Of a DNA stretch of 64,000 nucleotides, positions 22,590-36,534 are shown in pieces. Below the pieces are notes generated by a model. It worked only from the letters and a program-made list of their open reading frames with translations, searched no databases and was not told where the DNA came from. The DNA is from Acanthosepion lycidas (taxonomy: Eukaryota; Mollusca; Cephalopoda; Sepiida; Sepiidae). The DNA lies in the NCBI GenBank assembly GCA_963932145.1, contig OZ010581.1:87634287-87698286 (forward strand). Reading direction: 5' to 3'. Made by a program: the position numbers and the translations under genes. Position 1 is the stretch's first letter; the number at the start of each line of letters is the position of its first letter.

Positions 22590-23740
22590 AGACAATCTTA
22601 AGACCACATCTGAAAACAGTCTCTGTCCTTAACTTTACCTACGGAATCAGCAAAAAATAAACTCCCATTCTTAGATGTTCTCGTAGAATATAGTAACAAC
22701 ACTTTTACCACTTCATTTTACAAAAAAACTAGCAGAAACTGTTGACACTTTAACTTTAAAAGTGAATGCCCACTCAGATACAAAATAGCACCAATAAAAA
22801 AACTCCCTAAAAAGATCACATCAGAATCCATCCTTTCGACTACTCTTCCTTAAAGAGCTCAGTAATGTAAAACAGATACTAATTATCAACGGCTTTTCTA
22901 ACCACCTTATAGACCACCAAATTAGACTATTTCTTCCCAAAAGAAATAACAACGATAGTGAACATACATTCAAAAATTACATTAATATTTTCTATAAAAA
23001 CTAAACGCACATTACCTACAAACAAGATGAATCTTCACTTAGAAATATTATAAAATACACTACTTAATAGACCTGAATAAAAAAAATGAAATTAGTTATC
23101 TACTACAAAAAATTTAAAACAACTAACCTTATCCTCAAAAATAACAACACACCAACAAAATTAAAATTATAACTAACTTACATAACCTATGAGTTCAAAT
23201 GCCCATTAAGGTACCAATTGCCCATTAAGGTACCAAATTCATTTATAATTACATCGGCCACACGACTATATGCCTATCCAGACGCTTTACGTTACACCTA
23301 TCCGACCACAGCTCTATTAAAACCTATTTAAACACACACAAACTTACCAGACTCCATCCGAAACATCATAGCATACTAGTAGAAAATACAAATATAATAA
23401 CCTCACCCACCTGTAAAAACGATTGAAAATAATGGGAGCCTAAATAATAAAAAAGAAAAAAATGCCAAAACTTAATAATATTAACTACGAACACGGCCAG
23501 AATGTGCTGCGTTCAGAAAATAAAACTTCTCTATAACACTAAAGAAATACACACAACGCGCACACTCATTTAAACTGAAAAAATAAAATCATCCTTGATA
23601 ATGGCTAAAAGTATAGCCGAAAGCACTCAGAATTATAGGACATTTGGACAGATTCTACACACTCTGTTTCCAAAAAAGAAAATACTTGTTCGAACACAAG
23701 AAAAATTAAATCTTAATCGTAGTACCTTGTCTGTCTTTTT
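22590..23740 (+). pseudogene. Penelope-like element, cephalopod-type, RT C-terminus to GIY-YIG
   Basis: This is the most complete copy of this PLE family here. In order I read a motif equivalent to LPFLDVLVEYSNNTF (about 22660-22700), an FRLLFLKELSNVKQI segment (22838-22880), HLIDHQIRLFLPKRNNN (about 22905-22955), a YKNxTHITYKQDE linker and TYEFKCPLRY (23185-23215). The GIY-YIG nuclease region follows: YIG at 23250-23258, then LSRRFTLHLSDHSSI. A 19-bp tandem duplication (23200-23218/23219-23237) sits just before YIG and shifts the frame, and several stops are present. The N-terminal RT core is missing or unrecognisable. I know closely similar sequences from octopus and related cephalopods, which supports the host guess. 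Confidence 0.7.
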
Positions 23741-23772
23741 TTAATGAAATATGCATAAATGAAGGATTGCTG

Positions 23773-23776
<4 letters not shown>

Positions 23777-23836
<60 letters not shown>
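23777..23836. repeat. (TA)n-(CA)n microsatellite
   Basis: Pure TA run ending in CACACACA just downstream of the PLE. Confidence 0.96.
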
Positions 23837-23839
23837 AAT

Positions 23840-24056
23840 ATGTAAATGTATGCACATACATTTATGGTGCTCAACGGAAATTGATGATTAGTAAGTCAAT
23901 CTGTACACAGTTTAAAGACCTGTGTAGGGATTTCGAGTCTAACGATTGCCTCATTAGCATGAGTTTTTGACAAAATAAGCTGAATAAATATCTATCGATG
24001 TAGAACTATTTAATAATTTACTGAGCTTTAAGAACTATTACTTTTACCTCATGTAT

Positions 24057-24103
<47 letters not shown>

Positions 24104-25790
24104 TAGCTTAGTCTGTCACAACATCACAAGTGCATTGTACTCTGTGAGGATCCAACGCAATGCACTCGCAAAAGTGTCAGTCTGATGAGCAATGGTAAAG
24201 TTACTTCTTGCTTATGGATTAGGATGTGTGGGTGTCGCAGAAAATGGCCCCGGCGAGTCAAAGTACTGGAATGGCGTGTTGTATTTACTTTTACTAAAAT
24301 GCCTTTGGAAAATGTATGAACCCTTGTCTTGTGGATTAAAGAAGATAACGTGATTGTTAGCCTTGTGTAGTAATTTATCTAAGATAAGAAAAACTCTGAA
24401 TTCCAAATCACACTACTATCTTCGTCAACAATGCAATAAAGATAATACAGAGAAAATTGTGGGGAGTAATGTCCGTCTACGCCCTTAAGAAACACGACTT
24501 TTAAAAATGTGCTGCATGAATTATTAGCAGACTAATTGATAGTTGCTAAGATTAGCTTAATCTTTTTCTTCTTTAAACTGGTGTATTTTATAAATTGAAC
24601 AAACTTGGCTCTCTCTAGCTTTTACGGTATTATCATTACTCTATAAAATTACCCTGTGATTAGTATTCAGATTTCGTAATGTTTTTTTTTTTACTCAATA
24701 TTTTCCTGTTAATAGGAAAAGTCTACAAGGCACCATATTATGTGAAAATGTTTCAAGCCATACGTTTTTATATATGTACAGCGTGTCTCAAATCAACTAG
24801 GGACTTAAAAATATTATATTTTCCACATTTCTTTTAGTATTAAAAATAGTTTTATACAGAATGAAAATCCAAACATAGGAAATATATTTCTATTTAATTA
24901 TAAAAAATCATGATTTAAATATCCTCCATTTTCAGCTTCAGACTGACGAGATTTTCAAGAGTATTCTCTATAACAACGGTCAATAACCCTGGTTGCAACC
25001 TTCGAAATTTCACATAAATGTAGGGAACAAATACGTAGAAGTAAACGAGATAGAGTCGCTTGCATCTGGTGTAAAGGAAAATAATAACTTCCTTACCTCA
25101 ATACGCCACACATAGTAGCGACGTTTTGTTAATTTAAAATGCCATGAATCTTCCCCCGTCCCAGTTAGTTATTCCGGAAGTGTGTGATGCTGAAATTTGG
25201 GCTTTTATACAATTTAGCGCGGTTCGATCAATAGCAATCCGCGTACTGATTAGTCGGACTGGAGGATGACATTTCTCTCTGTAAATGAAGACGAAGCAAA
25301 GGACGCTGATTGGTCAGTCGGTCGTGATTTTATCATAATAAAAAAGGCTAGAGCAGTGAGAATTGGGTGACGATTTTTACGTTGGTGTTTGTTTCTTTGA
25401 CCCAGTCAACCCTAAGTTCACCCGACACGAATTTTGGATTTTTTCTTTTACGAACTGTTAAGTTTATCGTTTTGATTTTTTATTAAACTTTTGCAGTTTC
25501 AGGTTTCTTTTGTTTGGGTGTACTTGGTCACATTTTTCCACTTTTTTGTGAGCTAAATTTTACTTTCTTTAGTGTATTTCCTTTTTTGTGTTTTAACCCC
25601 ACTCATGAATTTATTTCTTTTTTATTTGCTCTTTGGTAACTTTATTCGTTTTTTTCCTTTTGTATTTTCTTACGTGCTTATTCACTTTTCCATGTTCGTG
25701 TAAACCAAGCTTGATTCTTTTTTTCTTTTAATTTTCTTTTCATTTAATTTTTGTTCTATTAAGACATTAGTTTATAAGCCGAGATTTTTG
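23840..25790. other. Mostly unassigned DNA
   Basis: It includes a TA tract at 24057-24100 and a possible DNA-transposon terminus at 24777. From about 25,220 the GC content is higher, followed by a T-rich stretch (25,380-25,780). That stretch may be the 5' untranslated part of the ORF1-like element that follows. Confidence 0.4.
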
Positions 25791-25792
25791 GT

Positions 25793-27473
25793 TTGGCCAT
25801 GGTTGCTTTGGCCCATCATGGCGGAAAACTCACATTTACCGGCGGTGCAATGTCAGCGTCTAAAAAACGACCTGGGATGAAAACAGACCGAGGAAGAAGT
25901 ATACGGCGTACTATGCCGAACAAAAAGCTAAGTACAAAGAATACTTTAAAGGAAAAGAGTTTCTCACGATTTCCGGGGTTCTGGACGCCGTTAATGCAAG
26001 AATAATATACCTGATGACCACCGACGTAAAGAGTCGGAATTGATTGGGTTCATCAGGGAAACCATGAAAGAGGACTTAAAAAGCTTTAGTATCGCACCGA
26101 AAGTGTAAGACAGGAGGTCCAATGAAATGTGATACATTCTCCAGGCGACCGAGCAGGAACAAAGCAGCTGTAGGTAAGTGTCCTGACAATTAAATCAGTA
26201 CGACTCTAGACGGACTACATGGGCACCTGGAAGACAAAAATCACGGTTAATAGTGTTTCTGTGGATATCTGTGAGGACCGTATAGAGCCAAGTGGAGGAG
26301 GTGACTTCCATAACGAGCAAATCCGGCATGGTCACTGGGGACATAATGTTGCAGATGACATTGCCCCGCTAAGGTTTTTGGGAAATCCCCAACATATTAA
26401 TGTGCCGTGAGAAACGGATACTGGTGATAGTGGAGGGGCGTCGACCCTAGTGTTGGTCGTGTGGGGCCTTGGGGAACATGACAAAAGCGTGCCTTGCTAG
26501 GATTGTGACTACTCAACCCCAACCACCGACAAAAACAATAACAGCAGCAGTAGTAACAGTAACAGAGAAATCAGTAGCGGAGAAGGCCCCCGAATTGACT
26601 GGAAAGAAGTAAAGGGACTGAAGACGACAAATGTGCCTTCTCCCCTACAGTAGCATGTGCAGTCACCAAAACAGTAACGAGCACCTCAGGAACGGTCAAA
26701 GGAGGTTAGGGAAGCTAGAAAAACAAGAAAAGCAGCCACAGAAGCCGATGCAGGAAAACGAGGCACGACAAAATGATAAACAATGAAAGAAGCAACCACA
26801 AAAACAGCAGCAGAAAAAGCAATAGCAGAAATAGCAGCAGCAACCCGGCACGGAGACGAAGGCGGAGAAAATACCTCCACTCCGTGCCTCATCCTTGAAG
26901 AGGAGCAGGAAGTAAAGAGAGGAAGAAGACGTGCTTAGCCAAAATCACGCCGGGTGAAGTAGAACGGATAGGTACATGGACAAAACCAAGGCTCCATCCG
27001 TCCTTGCATTCCCTAAAGAAACTGTTGCAGTACAAAAAGTAAGGAACCTCCCTTCTTCCTCTTCCCGTGTTCCCTCAGTTCAATCTCTACGTCTTCTCCG
27101 TCCCGCCCAGCTACAGAAAAGGGAGAGAAGCTAGAGAAGGGCCTGTCCCTTCTAGGTCCTCTGTTCAAATTGACGTCCATCGCCGGAAAGTCAGCGGAGG
27201 GCCCCCGTCATTTTCCTAAAGCTTCCGAGGTTAAAACATGCATTAGGGACACGCGGGGAGGAGCTACTTGAAGTTTTGGTACCACCTGTTTTGAATGCAA
27301 AGATGTATTCCCGAATATATCCCGGTTACGATAGAGCCTATTTTGTGTACCTAGTAAATATGAGTAAGTGTTCTTTCCGGCCTGTTCCCGGCTTCTACTT
27401 TGGTTATGATCCAATTGAGATTCCCAACCTCCCCAGTTTATTTTTGTCCCCACCCTTATTTTTTTTATCTTGA
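25793..27473 (+). pseudogene. CCHC zinc-knuckle ORF1-like protein of a retroelement, decayed
   Basis: Across several frames the plus strand encodes one long decayed protein. It starts near an ATG at 25793-25820 and continues with a lysine/tyrosine-rich block ending ISGVLDAVNARIIYLM (about 25,970-26,015). A RILVIVEGRRP segment then leads into a CWSCGALGNMTKAC zinc knuckle (about 26,420-26,505). Next is a Gln/Lys/Glu-rich linker (26,560-26,900). The last open frame runs from about 27,233 to the stop at 27,473 and contains LEVLVPPVLNAKM and FRPVPGFYFGYDPIEIP. The VEGRxPxCWxC arrangement is typical of ORF1 (Gag-like) proteins of some LINEs. No reverse transcriptase follows. The exact family is not certain. 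Confidence 0.6.
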
Positions 27474-30400
27474 TTGGGTCAGATTTCTTCTTTCTCCAGG
27501 GCCGTATTTATTTTACCCTTTCCCTCTCTATTAGTGAGAGAGACTCTTGATTTTGTCTAAAGGCAGAATACAGCGACCTTTCTTAAATCTTTTGTGGCTT
27601 GAGACTTACAAGCTTATTGTCAAATCACATTAAAATCATCAATTCATGTTCGTTCAACGAAATTAAGCATTGTCAAGACTGATCATCACTTCAATAGGGA
27701 AACGTTTCGGAACAACTGTAAGCAACTTTCTAAAATCCAAAGTATTTTTCGCTTTAAATAACCCACAAATAGTTGCAAAAACAAATTAATCGATCATTTG
27801 ATCACATTATATAAGTGATTATTGGAAGATTATGTAGGACGTGTTTTTAACATTCGTGAAGCAAGCAGAGATAAATCTTATTCATTAGCATGCGGCAGTT
27901 TGCATCGGCTTATTGAGTAAAGTGGCGGAGAATAATCCTCGAATTGACTACACCCTTCTCCTTTTAGTGTGATGGCATATCAGTAAATGTATTCTAAGAG
28001 GACACCTTACCAATATGATGGAGTGCAGCGAGAGGTGGAATCATGTTTTTCCACTCAATTTCGATCATGGATCACTGATATTTTCCCCTAACGATAATTT
28101 TAAAAGGACATCAATCCCTTACCAGGTAAAATCCAAAAGTATTTGGATGATAAAATCTAATATTATCTATCATAATTAATTATTTAATAGAAGTGATTTT
28201 TCAAAAATTAATATTTCTCTCCTGAATGGCAAACCCTATAAATCTTTATTTTTATTGATTTACTCGGGTTTTATCACTTAGAATAGATAGTCAGCATGGT
28301 TCCTCGCGTTAGCTTAAGTGTAAACTAACGTTAAAATTTCTGCCAGAATTTCTGGGACATGGTGCTGTCACGAGATATAACGCATTAATTCCTCGTTTTG
28401 TTGACGAATAAATGAATACAAATTATTAACAATACATTTCATCATAAATCAAGACAGATTCAGATCGGCTCGTAGACGACATGATACATGAAGAAATTCG
28501 ATTAGAAAAGCTTTGCATAAAGCTGGTATGAATATCCAATCATCTAATAAACATTTACAAATATGGAGATCTGAATCTCGTCATATCCATCGTAAGTATT
28601 AAAATATCATTGAAATATCATAAACGATATCGGAAAGTGGATATAAAGCTCTCGTTAAGAGAATGACTTATTACTAATGGTAAAAGTAACGAACTAAAAT
28701 ATATATTAAGTTACTCGACTGAATAACGATCGTACACAAGTGTCCGTGAGTGAAATTAAAAAAAAAAACACACATTATACTTTCGAAGGTGAATCTTTAA
28801 TGACATCTTTGAAAATGTAATTTCATTAAATCTTTTCTTTTGTTTTTAAACTAATTAATATCCGGGTTGTTAGTGTGAGACAACCCTGTTTTGTCATTCT
28901 TAATTTAAAAATAATTCTTCGTATTTGCTCATCCCTGGAATGTATCAATAAAAGTACTCTTCGTGAAATCTCGAACAGTGATAAACCATTTCTTGTGTTA
29001 ATATATAGTTTATTTTGTTAATTTTCTCATTGTTTTCGGGTGGCATAGTCAAGCGATAAACATCGACCGAACAGATGAAAAAAGAAGAAACTTGATTCGT
29101 CTTTGTTGAGAGAAAGCAGTGATAAGCAAAAAGAGTGAAATATCTGTCAGTTTCCATTGAAGAAATGAAATGAGAATTGAGTTGTTAATATTTTGCCTCT
29201 GACAACTGAAATAGGAATAAGGAGAGCGAAAATGTTTGCTTGCTATCCAAAGCTCAGTCGTATGCATAAGTGTTTATAAAACGCTTACGAGCACCAAGTT
29301 CGAGCTCAAAACACAAATATATGACACGAGAATAAGAATATGATGAGGTATAATTCAAATCAAAGAAAGCATATATTATTTAAAATTGACTATATCTATG
29401 TGAGAACAATGTCCAATATCGAGGATAGGACGTTTGTTGGTATGATGTTCTCTTAAGGCTTGAAACTGACAGTCAACCAGGCGGAGTTGATTTCTATGTT
29501 TGTCTAGACATATTAAAATGTATTTCATTGAATAATATAGACATATGTCTATTTATTTGTATACTGATCCTTTCATAATGATAAAGGCGTCGACCATGTA
29601 AGGCATATGTCCTGGCATATAATTTTACATTATATGTTGAATTACTTTCTTATACAGATTTTACGTTTTGTTTAAAAGCTTGAAAATAAATTGGCTAAAA
29701 TCTTTGATTAGCCAGAACTAATTATAAAATAATTCTAATACATTTGTCATTAAGTGAACATCGGATCGATGTTCTAGACAATGTCTAATTGTACAGATTT
29801 AGTAAATACTAATTTATAATATGCATGCAGTATAACGTTTATAGACACGGAATGTAGAATCGGTGTGCTGCCTAAATTCATGATGTCGTCTGTTTAATGC
29901 AGTTTGCACTAGAGCCATTCCAAAGGCCTAAGCATAATCCTTATCCAGTTATGTGTAAAACTGCAGGGAAGACTGTTTTCTTACCTTGGGTAGCAATAGC
30001 CTAGTAGGACAATTAATTACAAAAAACAACCTGCAGGACGAATGATCTGTCTGGTTATCTTGCTTCTACAGCCGCAGTGGTTGTGATGCCCTAACAACCT
30101 TAATTGGGTGGGTTACTGGAATCAGCATCATGAATTAATCATGCTTCCATCGATATATTTCTACTGAATCATCAATTGTCTATGATTTTGAATGATATTT
30201 ACTTAGTTTGGGACATATTGAATAAATCGAATTAAAATGGACTCAGAAAGTACTACTCTGTCTTTCGTGATTTCTTCGTTTTAGAAATTCGTTAATATGT
30301 TTTCAAAACCAATATCCATTTTTCAAACAATTTCTACTATTTTAAGAAATTATTTTTCGTTTTATCGATTTTCTCATGTTTCATATATTTTACCCTTTGC

Positions 30401-31015
30401 CATGTTAAAATTTTTATTTTATTTTCTTCTTTAAATTCTCCACGTCGATTTTTACATTTCTCCTCTTCGACTTATTTGTTTTGCCATCCTTTTTTTACGA
30501 CGTAGCCCTGAAAGTCAGTTACTTACATATAATTCACGGCATTTTTTTCTTTTTAACTATGTCTTGTGTACTCCTTAACATCCTATATCGGATTATTTTT
30601 TATCTCTCTAGTATTTCATGGACGCCATCTTTTCCAGCTGAGCACCAGAAGTTAAATCGTAACGGAAGTACTGAAAAACTGTTTCAGTGTGTTTCATTCT
30701 TCTCAGTAAATTAAACAGTGCGGAACCAAAATCTTATTACACAGTGTCACGTTGTCATTTACCTAAAAATCTAATCAATTATTTCTTCCTACAATCGATA
30801 TACACGTTATTAACGTTTTAGTACTATTCCCTTTTTTCCTTTAGTATTTTATTTTTAATCTTGATTTGAATTTCCTCCCTCTTTGTTCTGATTTCTCGTT
30901 AAATACGGAAAACATCATCAAAAACATCAAGAAAAATTTTGCTTTTTACATTTTAAGGAAAATCATTAATAAATTACTTGTAATGAAACATGACATCGAA
31001 GTTACTGAAATCAAA
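27474..31015. other. No recognisable gene
   Basis: AT-rich sequence without recognisable coding regions. Open frames of 60-77 codons (28945-29267, 30481-30714) have no recognisable domain. 30,240-30,900 is T-rich on the plus strand. Confidence 0.5.
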
Positions 31016-31400
31016 TGAGCAGGCACCAAGCAAATTTTAATCAGAAGGCATCACATAAATAATAACCAGAAGTGATTAGATTGGGGAAATTATAATGAGA
31101 GAAGACATAGGGAAATCATAATCATCAAAAGACAAGGTATCCAAAAAAATAATATATTGAAAAATTAAAAATTCGAAGGAAATGAAGGAATTGTAAACAA
31201 AAATAAGCAAAGGGGAAGTTTTAATCAGAAGAGAAGCATTAGAAAAACATTAACGGGGGAGAAGGCACCGGGGAATTATAATCGGATGATATAGCAAGGG
31301 GGATTATATTGTGAAACGAAGGCATTGTAGAAATTTCCATGCGAAACAAAGAGAAGTGATCGAAGAAAATATAATCAGAAGAGAACCCGCCTCCTACAAA
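31016..31400 (+). repeat. Decayed minisatellite, unit about 28 bp
   Basis: A loose motif resembling GAAGGCATnGGGGAAATTATAATCA recurs at irregular spacing of roughly 25-35 bp through the interval. Clear instances are at about 31040, 31085, 31110, 31200, 31258 and 31365. The plus strand is markedly purine-rich. Units have diverged, so boundaries are approximate. Confidence 0.5.
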
Positions 31401-31429
31401 AATTAAAATCCGACGATAACAAATCGCCA

Positions 31430-34400
31430 GCATTCAGTTCAGACAACAAATAAGAATGGAATTCTATCATTTATATTGTTATCACCAATATGACTAACAT
31501 TAAAGCTATTTCAACTAGATATTTATCATTATTAAGAAGTTCTTGCTTTTTGCAGCGATGAGTTTGCTGGTGATACAAAATATCGCCATCAGGAATAAAA
31601 AATGCAATTATCAGGTTAGACGACAGTGCCGTTAAATAGAAGTGTGAAAATAGTATAACATTTCGCACGAAATCAATTGTTAGAATACAAATTAGAAAAT
31701 TGGACATCACATAAACTTAAATACATGAAACAAATTGTCGAAAATAATGAAAATGTCAAACATTTATCTATTATTCGTTCATTTGTTGGATTCTTTTAGC
31801 ATACGGTAGACATTTCTAATAATAATTACATAATACTATTAAAATCAATAAAGATGTATTGTCGTTCAATTAAATTGAACCACACTGAAAATGTTCATAC
31901 TTCTTGGTCACATAAATTTTTAACTCATTTGTTACAATTCCCAAACACAAACTATGAAAACGAAGCTAAATGATGTTTATAACAGTGTAGAAACGATGAT
32001 CCAATTTGAATTGTCCCCATGATTACGATTTGACAATGATATAAGAGCAAAAGGAAAGATTTCCGAGGAAAAAAATAGATTCCAGTTAAACTTTTTTTCT
32101 CATCCAGATACGTATATGAGATTTAATTAATGTAAACAAAGAAAGGAAAAAAAACTCTCTCTGTGATTTCAGCTCATCTTCTAAAATGTCGTGAATTGAA
32201 AAGAGGACAAATTTTTAATCTCGCCTGCAGAGATTTTTTAAAATGTAAAATATGAAATATGTTATTCTACCCTTCATTATCAGAATATTTGGGATGATTC
32301 ATTATCAGAATAGTTGAGATGATTCATTATCAGAATAATTGAGATGATTCGAAAATAATAATGTTTTAAAAAATGATAATGATATAAAAATAAATTTACT
32401 AAAATAAATAATTCTGATTTTATAAATTAACTATAAAAGCAGAATTTTTATTTCAGTAAAACTTTCCAAAGGGTACATATAGAGTCTCATTGGACTGCAC
32501 TGTAAAAATGAATGCGAAAGAGAAATATGAGGAAATAAAATAATGTCAAAACGTTACTTTGAGAGCAACAATTATGTGTGGCACATGGCAGTAGTTTTAC
32601 AATGCATGTCTTCCTCACCTAGAGAATAATATAATGTGCGACAGAATAGAATGGTGATGTTATCAATACATGGGTTTTCTGTAGATATGTGAGTGTTCAA
32701 AGTCATATTTGAATTCCGTTAAATTATCAAAATTTCAACTGAGGGTGTAAATTGTCACTAAACAATCATTGAAAAAATATACTGCATGAATGGCAGCAAA
32801 AAAAAAAAAAAAATCCAGTATAACTTATTCATCTAAAGTATGCAAATGGTTCGTATTCAGCACTAGAAATCAATGCTATAAAATTGATACCACCTAGTTT
32901 TCATTACTAAATCGATAATCCATACACGCTGAGAGGAAATTGATATTTCTAATCACTAGTAAAAAAAATGAAAAAATGTAGTTTTCATGACTTATTTCAC
33001 AGAACTAAAGTAATTTTGTATACTCATTTAATTACAAATATACATCTGCAAACTTATATTTATATTGTTTGTACCTATTTAATATGAGTTAAATCGTTAT
33101 TTTTCTCATTATAAGCTTTGTTACATGAACATGTATAATCTTGGTCCTTAGACTCATAACGTATCGACTGTTGTACTGTCAGTAGGGTTTGAGGTCAAAG
33201 GTTAAATATAGCTGAGTATACAGGTGAGAATTATTCCTCATCTAAAAAATCGGACTTTATTTTCCCTTTGATAATTATTGAGGTTAGACTAGGCAGGTAT
33301 TATTACAAAAGTTGGAGAGTGATAGCAAAATTTTATTGCATCAAATCTTGAGACAATCTCTGCATCGAAAATCAGCATTCGAAATATTGAGTTATACAAT
33401 AATTCACAAACAAGTAGGCATTTTTTTTCTAGTTTCAATCAAGGGATCCATAACTACTTATGGAACCAAGGTTTGCTAAAAAATGATTTTTTGTGCTCGC
33501 AATGAATATCGTCTACCTAAAAGCTTTTCATCCGAGTTAGTTTCCAGAGTAGTCAGGTTCTCATTTATGCTGTTATGGTGTCTACTCATGGTATTTCAAC
33601 TAATATTTCAACTTCATTCCTCAGATGTTACTATCTTTTCGTTGTACAAATGTTTGTGTTATACATAAATATTTTCTCATATCTCCTTATTTATGCTTTT
33701 ACCTCGATGCATTGCTTTATTATCTCCTTTTTACTTTTATTTCTTTTGTTGATATTTCATCTACAATTGTGAGTTATTTTCGTAGAATCGCTTTTGCTCT
33801 CCTACTTTGCTCTCTATTTCTATTCAATGGTTTACCATTAGTTTTCCACAGTTTTTGTATCTGTGTTGTACATAGTATATTACTGTATTTAGGGTGGTTA
33901 AATTAAGATCAACTGTATTTATTTCGATGATGCCTTTGATAGTTATTTTAAGATTTTTTTTTCATGCTTATCCCATTTGATTACGCTCAGATTTCCCCTT
34001 TCTGTTGTTTTAGTTTGCTCTAGTTTTATTAATTCTGTTATGTTTGTTTCACCTTCTTCAGTAACTGCATCGTTTTCTTTATGTTTTAATTGGCTTTCAT
34101 GTGCCCAACTTACTTCACGGCTATTTTAAAATATATGTTTAGTGGACATTCATTTTTATTATTCATCCTATTGACATTTCTTTTTACGTTTTCGATTTTT
34201 TCAATTATATTCATTTTTAATTTATTTATTTATGCTCAAATATTTTCATCTCGATAAGCAAGTTTTACATTTATGTTTATGATGTCTCCTAGTTTATTAG
34301 CGCCAATACTTTTCCTTGTGTGTTCTGAAATTTTCTTCATATAACATAGGTCTTATTGCTGATGATATATTTTGAAGAATTCATATTGCCTTCGTATAAC

Positions 34401-35340
34401 TTCTTTTTAATCTATTCTATTGTATTCCTTTTTCTTTCTTTTGGTTAGTCGTAAATGATGATTGAGCTGGTGGTGTCTATTCTCAACATTTAGTGGAGAA
34501 AGAGTAGTAACATATTTTTCGACTTCAGACTGGTTTTGCTCCTTTGAGTAACGTGTTTTGTGTAAGCGCGCGTAATATTCAATGCTAGTTTAGTTTATTG
34601 GTTCCATTATTAATTGCTATGATCCCATTTTATTCTTTCCCGCAAATGATGTTTTTTCACGGCATCACACTTTCGTATTATTATTATTATAATAAGTAGT
34701 ACGTGTTGTTGTTATGCTCATGCATTAAATACTGATAGATGCGCCTTTGGGATGAAAAAAATTGAAGCCATTATTATCATTATTATTATTTCAGTAATTT
34801 CTCAGATAATATATTAATATCGTGTAATTAATGCATGGTTAGTAGATCAAAACAAATATTCTTAGGTTCAATGCAATTATCTTCTGACTAAATTTTCATC
34901 ATTTTTAAAAAGCTTCCTTTCTCTAACAGTTTCACTGCACAATAATTAATGCTAATTTTCTTTAACTTATTTTAACTTTATTATGTCGGTCACCGTACCA
35001 GATTCACTAATGACAACTGGAATGTTTGCGATCACCAACTTCCATATCATTTCGGGTTCAATCTTTATTTGGTCAAATTTGGGGACTTTCTGTTTATCCT
35101 TTATCCTTGTCCAAAAGGACACAACGGGTCAATGATTAACCTTTCTTTTTCTGTTTTATCTCATGTCTGATCTATTGTGCTCTTACTTATTTTCTTCCAC
35201 TTATCTGTTTGTAATGAAAAATACCACAAAATCTTTTTCTGATTCATGGCAAAACCATTCTCTTTCACATTGAAAACTTCTCACACAAATTCCAATTAAT
35301 GATTGTGCTAACTTGATGTCTCCACCTTTTTATATTCTTC
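31430..35340. other. No recognisable gene
   Basis: AT-rich DNA with the small tandem repeat at 32273-32347 and an A tract near 32800. The stretch 33,480-34,450 is T-rich on the plus strand and gives overlapping Phe/Leu/Ser-rich frames (33483-33906) that look compositional. Confidence 0.5.
32273..32347 (+). repeat. 25-bp tandem repeat, three units
   Basis: Units TTCATTATCAGAATATTTGG etc. at 32273-32297, 32298-32322 and 32323-32347 differ at only a few positions. Confidence 0.95.
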
Positions 35341-35341
35341 T

Positions 35342-35342
<1 letters not shown>

Positions 35343-35390
<48 letters not shown>

Positions 35391-35391
35391 G
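35343..35391. repeat. (ATT)n microsatellite
   Basis: About 16 uninterrupted trinucleotide units. Confidence 0.97.
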
Positions 35392-35394
35392 CCT

Positions 35395-36457
35395 CAGTAA
35401 ATGCAATAAACATATACAATTTCTGATGTTAGGTAACATTTAACATTTAGAATATTTATACATATTTTCTCTACAGTCGTAATGCTCACTTGAGTAATAT
35501 GTAAATTTTCATCTGTTGTAAACAGGGGCTATCAGAGATCTTGTTAATATGATTCTCTCACATTTTTTTAATTAAAATCAGAGTTATTGACGGTGTAACA
35601 TTAGTTTTACGATGTTGCATTTTTTCAGTTTCCTTTTCATTTAATTTTTTATGTCCTTTAACAGACATATTTATATTTAATAGTACTGTCACATTATTAT
35701 TCAACCAGAATTATGCAGTTTTTATCATTTGACTGCAACCAATGCAATAAAGCCACTAAGAATTAGACTCATTGACAAAACCTTCAGGATAAAGAATAGT
35801 AGAATATTTCTACATCGGGAAAATTGGAATAAAACCTAATATACACTAACTTCGGTATTCTACGAAATGTGCACTTTTTCTGGGGCCGTGCGACTTACTA
35901 GAGGGCACCCATAATGCAAGATCTCTGGCTGAAAACCTTGTGAAAGATGATGGTATATTATTATTATTATTATTATTATTAGTGAGGTGCTAGGAAATTA
36001 CAGTTAAGTAGTTTTCAACAATAACTACCAGTAAAAATGTAACTATATCTATGAAACTAAAAATATTATTATTGAGTGAGAAAGTAGCTTACATAAAATA
36101 ATATTAAGAAGTTTTGTTTTTACAAACCTATGAAAACATGAAAAATGTAATCGAAATAGACGCCACTTATGCCAATTTAAGCTAGTTTTTGATACTTTAA
36201 CACAGTTATATTGCAAACAAAGTAACATACGAAACCCAATATATTCATGACACTCAAGCAAATAAAAGATTACCAGGTATATATATATTATATATATACG
36301 AATTTCTATGAAAATTTCTCGGACATTCAGGCCGGTAAATGTTATTTAATACTGTTTATTATAAACAGAGCATTTACTTAAATACTTGTATCTATAAAAA
36401 GAACGTTGAACATAAAAATGTCTTTAATAAATAAATTGTCGGACTTTGTCCATTTCG

Positions 36458-36534
<77 letters not shown>

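Noticed and set aside
35343..35391. Regular repeat considered as a CRISPR array
   Set aside because: It is a pure trinucleotide microsatellite without spacers; the genome is eukaryotic.
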